DNA from: CAMPJU01 sp046566095
Lineage (GTDB): Bacteria > Pseudomonadota > Gammaproteobacteria > Xanthomonadales > Xanthomonadaceae
Direction: 5' to 3'
NCBI GenBank assembly: GCA_046566095.1
Contig: JBKHXI010000059.1
Span: 1-14,769, forward strand
DNA length: 14,769 nt
The notes under the pieces were generated by a model, which was given only the letters and a program-made list of their open reading frames with translations, was not told the origin of the DNA and made no database searches. This document shows, in pieces, positions 14,395-14,769 of the stretch. The position numbers and the translations under genes were made by a program. The first letter of the stretch is position 1; every line of letters starts with the position of its first letter.

Positions 14395-14694
14395 TTGTCT
14401 TTTCCCCGAAGGACCTTCCACGTCTACATCCTCGCCAGCCGCTCCGGCGCCCTGTACGTCGGCGTCACCGGACATCTGCTGCGCCGGATGTTCGAGCACC
14501 GCAACGCACTGGCGAAGGGACACGCGACGCGTTACCGGATCCATCGGCTGGTGCACTTCGAGGAGTGCGAGGACGTGCTGGCCGCGATTGCCCGCGAAAA
14601 GCAGATCAAGGGCTGGCGGCGTGAGAAGAAGCTGGCGCTGATCCGTGCCCACAACCCCGCCTGGGACGACCTGGCCGAGGACTGGTTGCGCTGA
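14395..14694 (+). CDS. Small GIY-YIG nuclease-domain protein
   Basis: A 99-residue single-domain GIY-YIG protein of the UPF0213/YhbQ-like type, often misnamed excinuclease subunit C. The two signature strands are VYI (10-12) and YVG (21-23). R30/R31 in LLRRMFEHR supply the catalytic arginine, E68 in REKQIKGW is the metal-binding glutamate, and the chain ends with the family's NPAWDDL. It should nick or cut DNA, but the substrate of these stand-alone proteins is not established. The TTG at 14395 is preferred, since GAGGAA lies 7 nt upstream and the length fits the family. The GTG at 14341 would add 18 residues with no family resemblance, and its GGGGAGG is 12 nt away. Repeats R2 and R3 flank it; its stop is 3 nt from R3. 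Confidence 0.82.
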   Translation: MSFPRRTFHVYILASRSGALYVGVTGHLLRRMFEHRNALAKGHATRYRIHRLVHFEECEDVLAAIAREKQIKGWRREKKLALIRAHNPAWDDLAEDWLR

Positions 14695-14697
14695 ACC

Positions 14698-14769
14698 TGT
14701 CGTCCCGAGCACAGCGAGGGACCTGCTTCTGCCCTCGCCCGCCAAAGCAGGTCCCTCGCTGCGCTCGGG
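14698..14769. repeat. Palindromic repeat, copy R3 (cut by the window end)
   Basis: The left arm, 14698-14728, starts 3 nt after the GIY-YIG stop. A 16-nt loop follows and the right arm runs from 14745 to the window end (25 of the expected 31 nt). Over those 25 nt only one base differs (a transition), so this is the freshest of the three copies. The loop length equals that of R2 but the loop sequence differs. It probably also acts as the 3' hairpin of the GIY-YIG transcript. Confidence 0.85.

Overview
The window is very GC-rich (roughly 70% or more by eye), densely coding DNA. The gene content and the protein sequences (TyrS, PyrE with its GTG start, AmpG, a long AlgC-type phosphohexomutase) point to a gammaproteobacterium of the Xanthomonadaceae/Lysobacteraceae group (Xanthomonas, Lysobacter, Luteimonas and relatives). 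The right-hand order radC | coaC coaB dut pgm/algC, with an exoIII/Crc-like gene divergent from pyrE nearby, also resembles the Pseudomonas aeruginosa radC-coaBC-dut-algC ... pyrE/crc neighbourhood as I remember it. This is ordinary chromosomal core sequence. The exception is the right end, where a small GIY-YIG nuclease gene lies between palindromic repeats.

Layout. Positions 1-195 hold no gene but carry a strong-looking sigma70 promoter firing leftwards out of the window, with a GC-rich discriminator of the stable-RNA type. Then, on the minus strand, come an MgtC/SapB membrane protein (196-675) and tyrS (712-1929). A 211-bp AT-richer intergenic region carries the promoter of the plus-strand pair: a MepM-like M23 endopeptidase (2141-3589) and anmK (3621-4844). 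Convergent to these is a minus-strand operon of xth/crc-like exonuclease, ampG and a ribbon-helix-helix protein (7495 down to 4919). Divergent from it are pyrE (7615-8295) and a small exported coiled-coil protein (8348-9022). A 161-bp convergent gap (9023-9183) holds a repeat hairpin and a 23-bp tandem repeat. Next is the minus-strand operon coaC-coaB-dut-pgm (13355 down to 9184), and divergent from it radC (13534-14208). The last 530 bp are repeat, GIY-YIG gene, repeat (running off the edge).

How the genes work together. The M23 endopeptidase, AmpG and AnmK belong to peptidoglycan turnover and recycling: cutting cross-links, importing anhydromuropeptides, and phosphorylating anhydro-MurNAc. 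PyrE, Dut and CoaB/CoaC supply pyrimidine nucleotides, keep dUTP out of DNA and make the CoA precursor. The phosphohexomutase feeds sugar-1-phosphates to LPS and exopolysaccharide.

Most notable points: (1) a repeat family with 31-nt arms present three times, two copies bracketing the GIY-YIG gene, plus a degenerate half-arm that appears to supply that gene's ribosome-binding site; (2) CoaBC, normally one fused protein, is encoded here as two ORFs joined by a 4-nt GTGA overlap; (3) a Crc-position exonuclease with an intact catalytic site; (4) a phosphohexomutase with a two-TM periplasmic module at its N-terminus. No RNA gene, CRISPR array or insertion-sequence transposase was seen.
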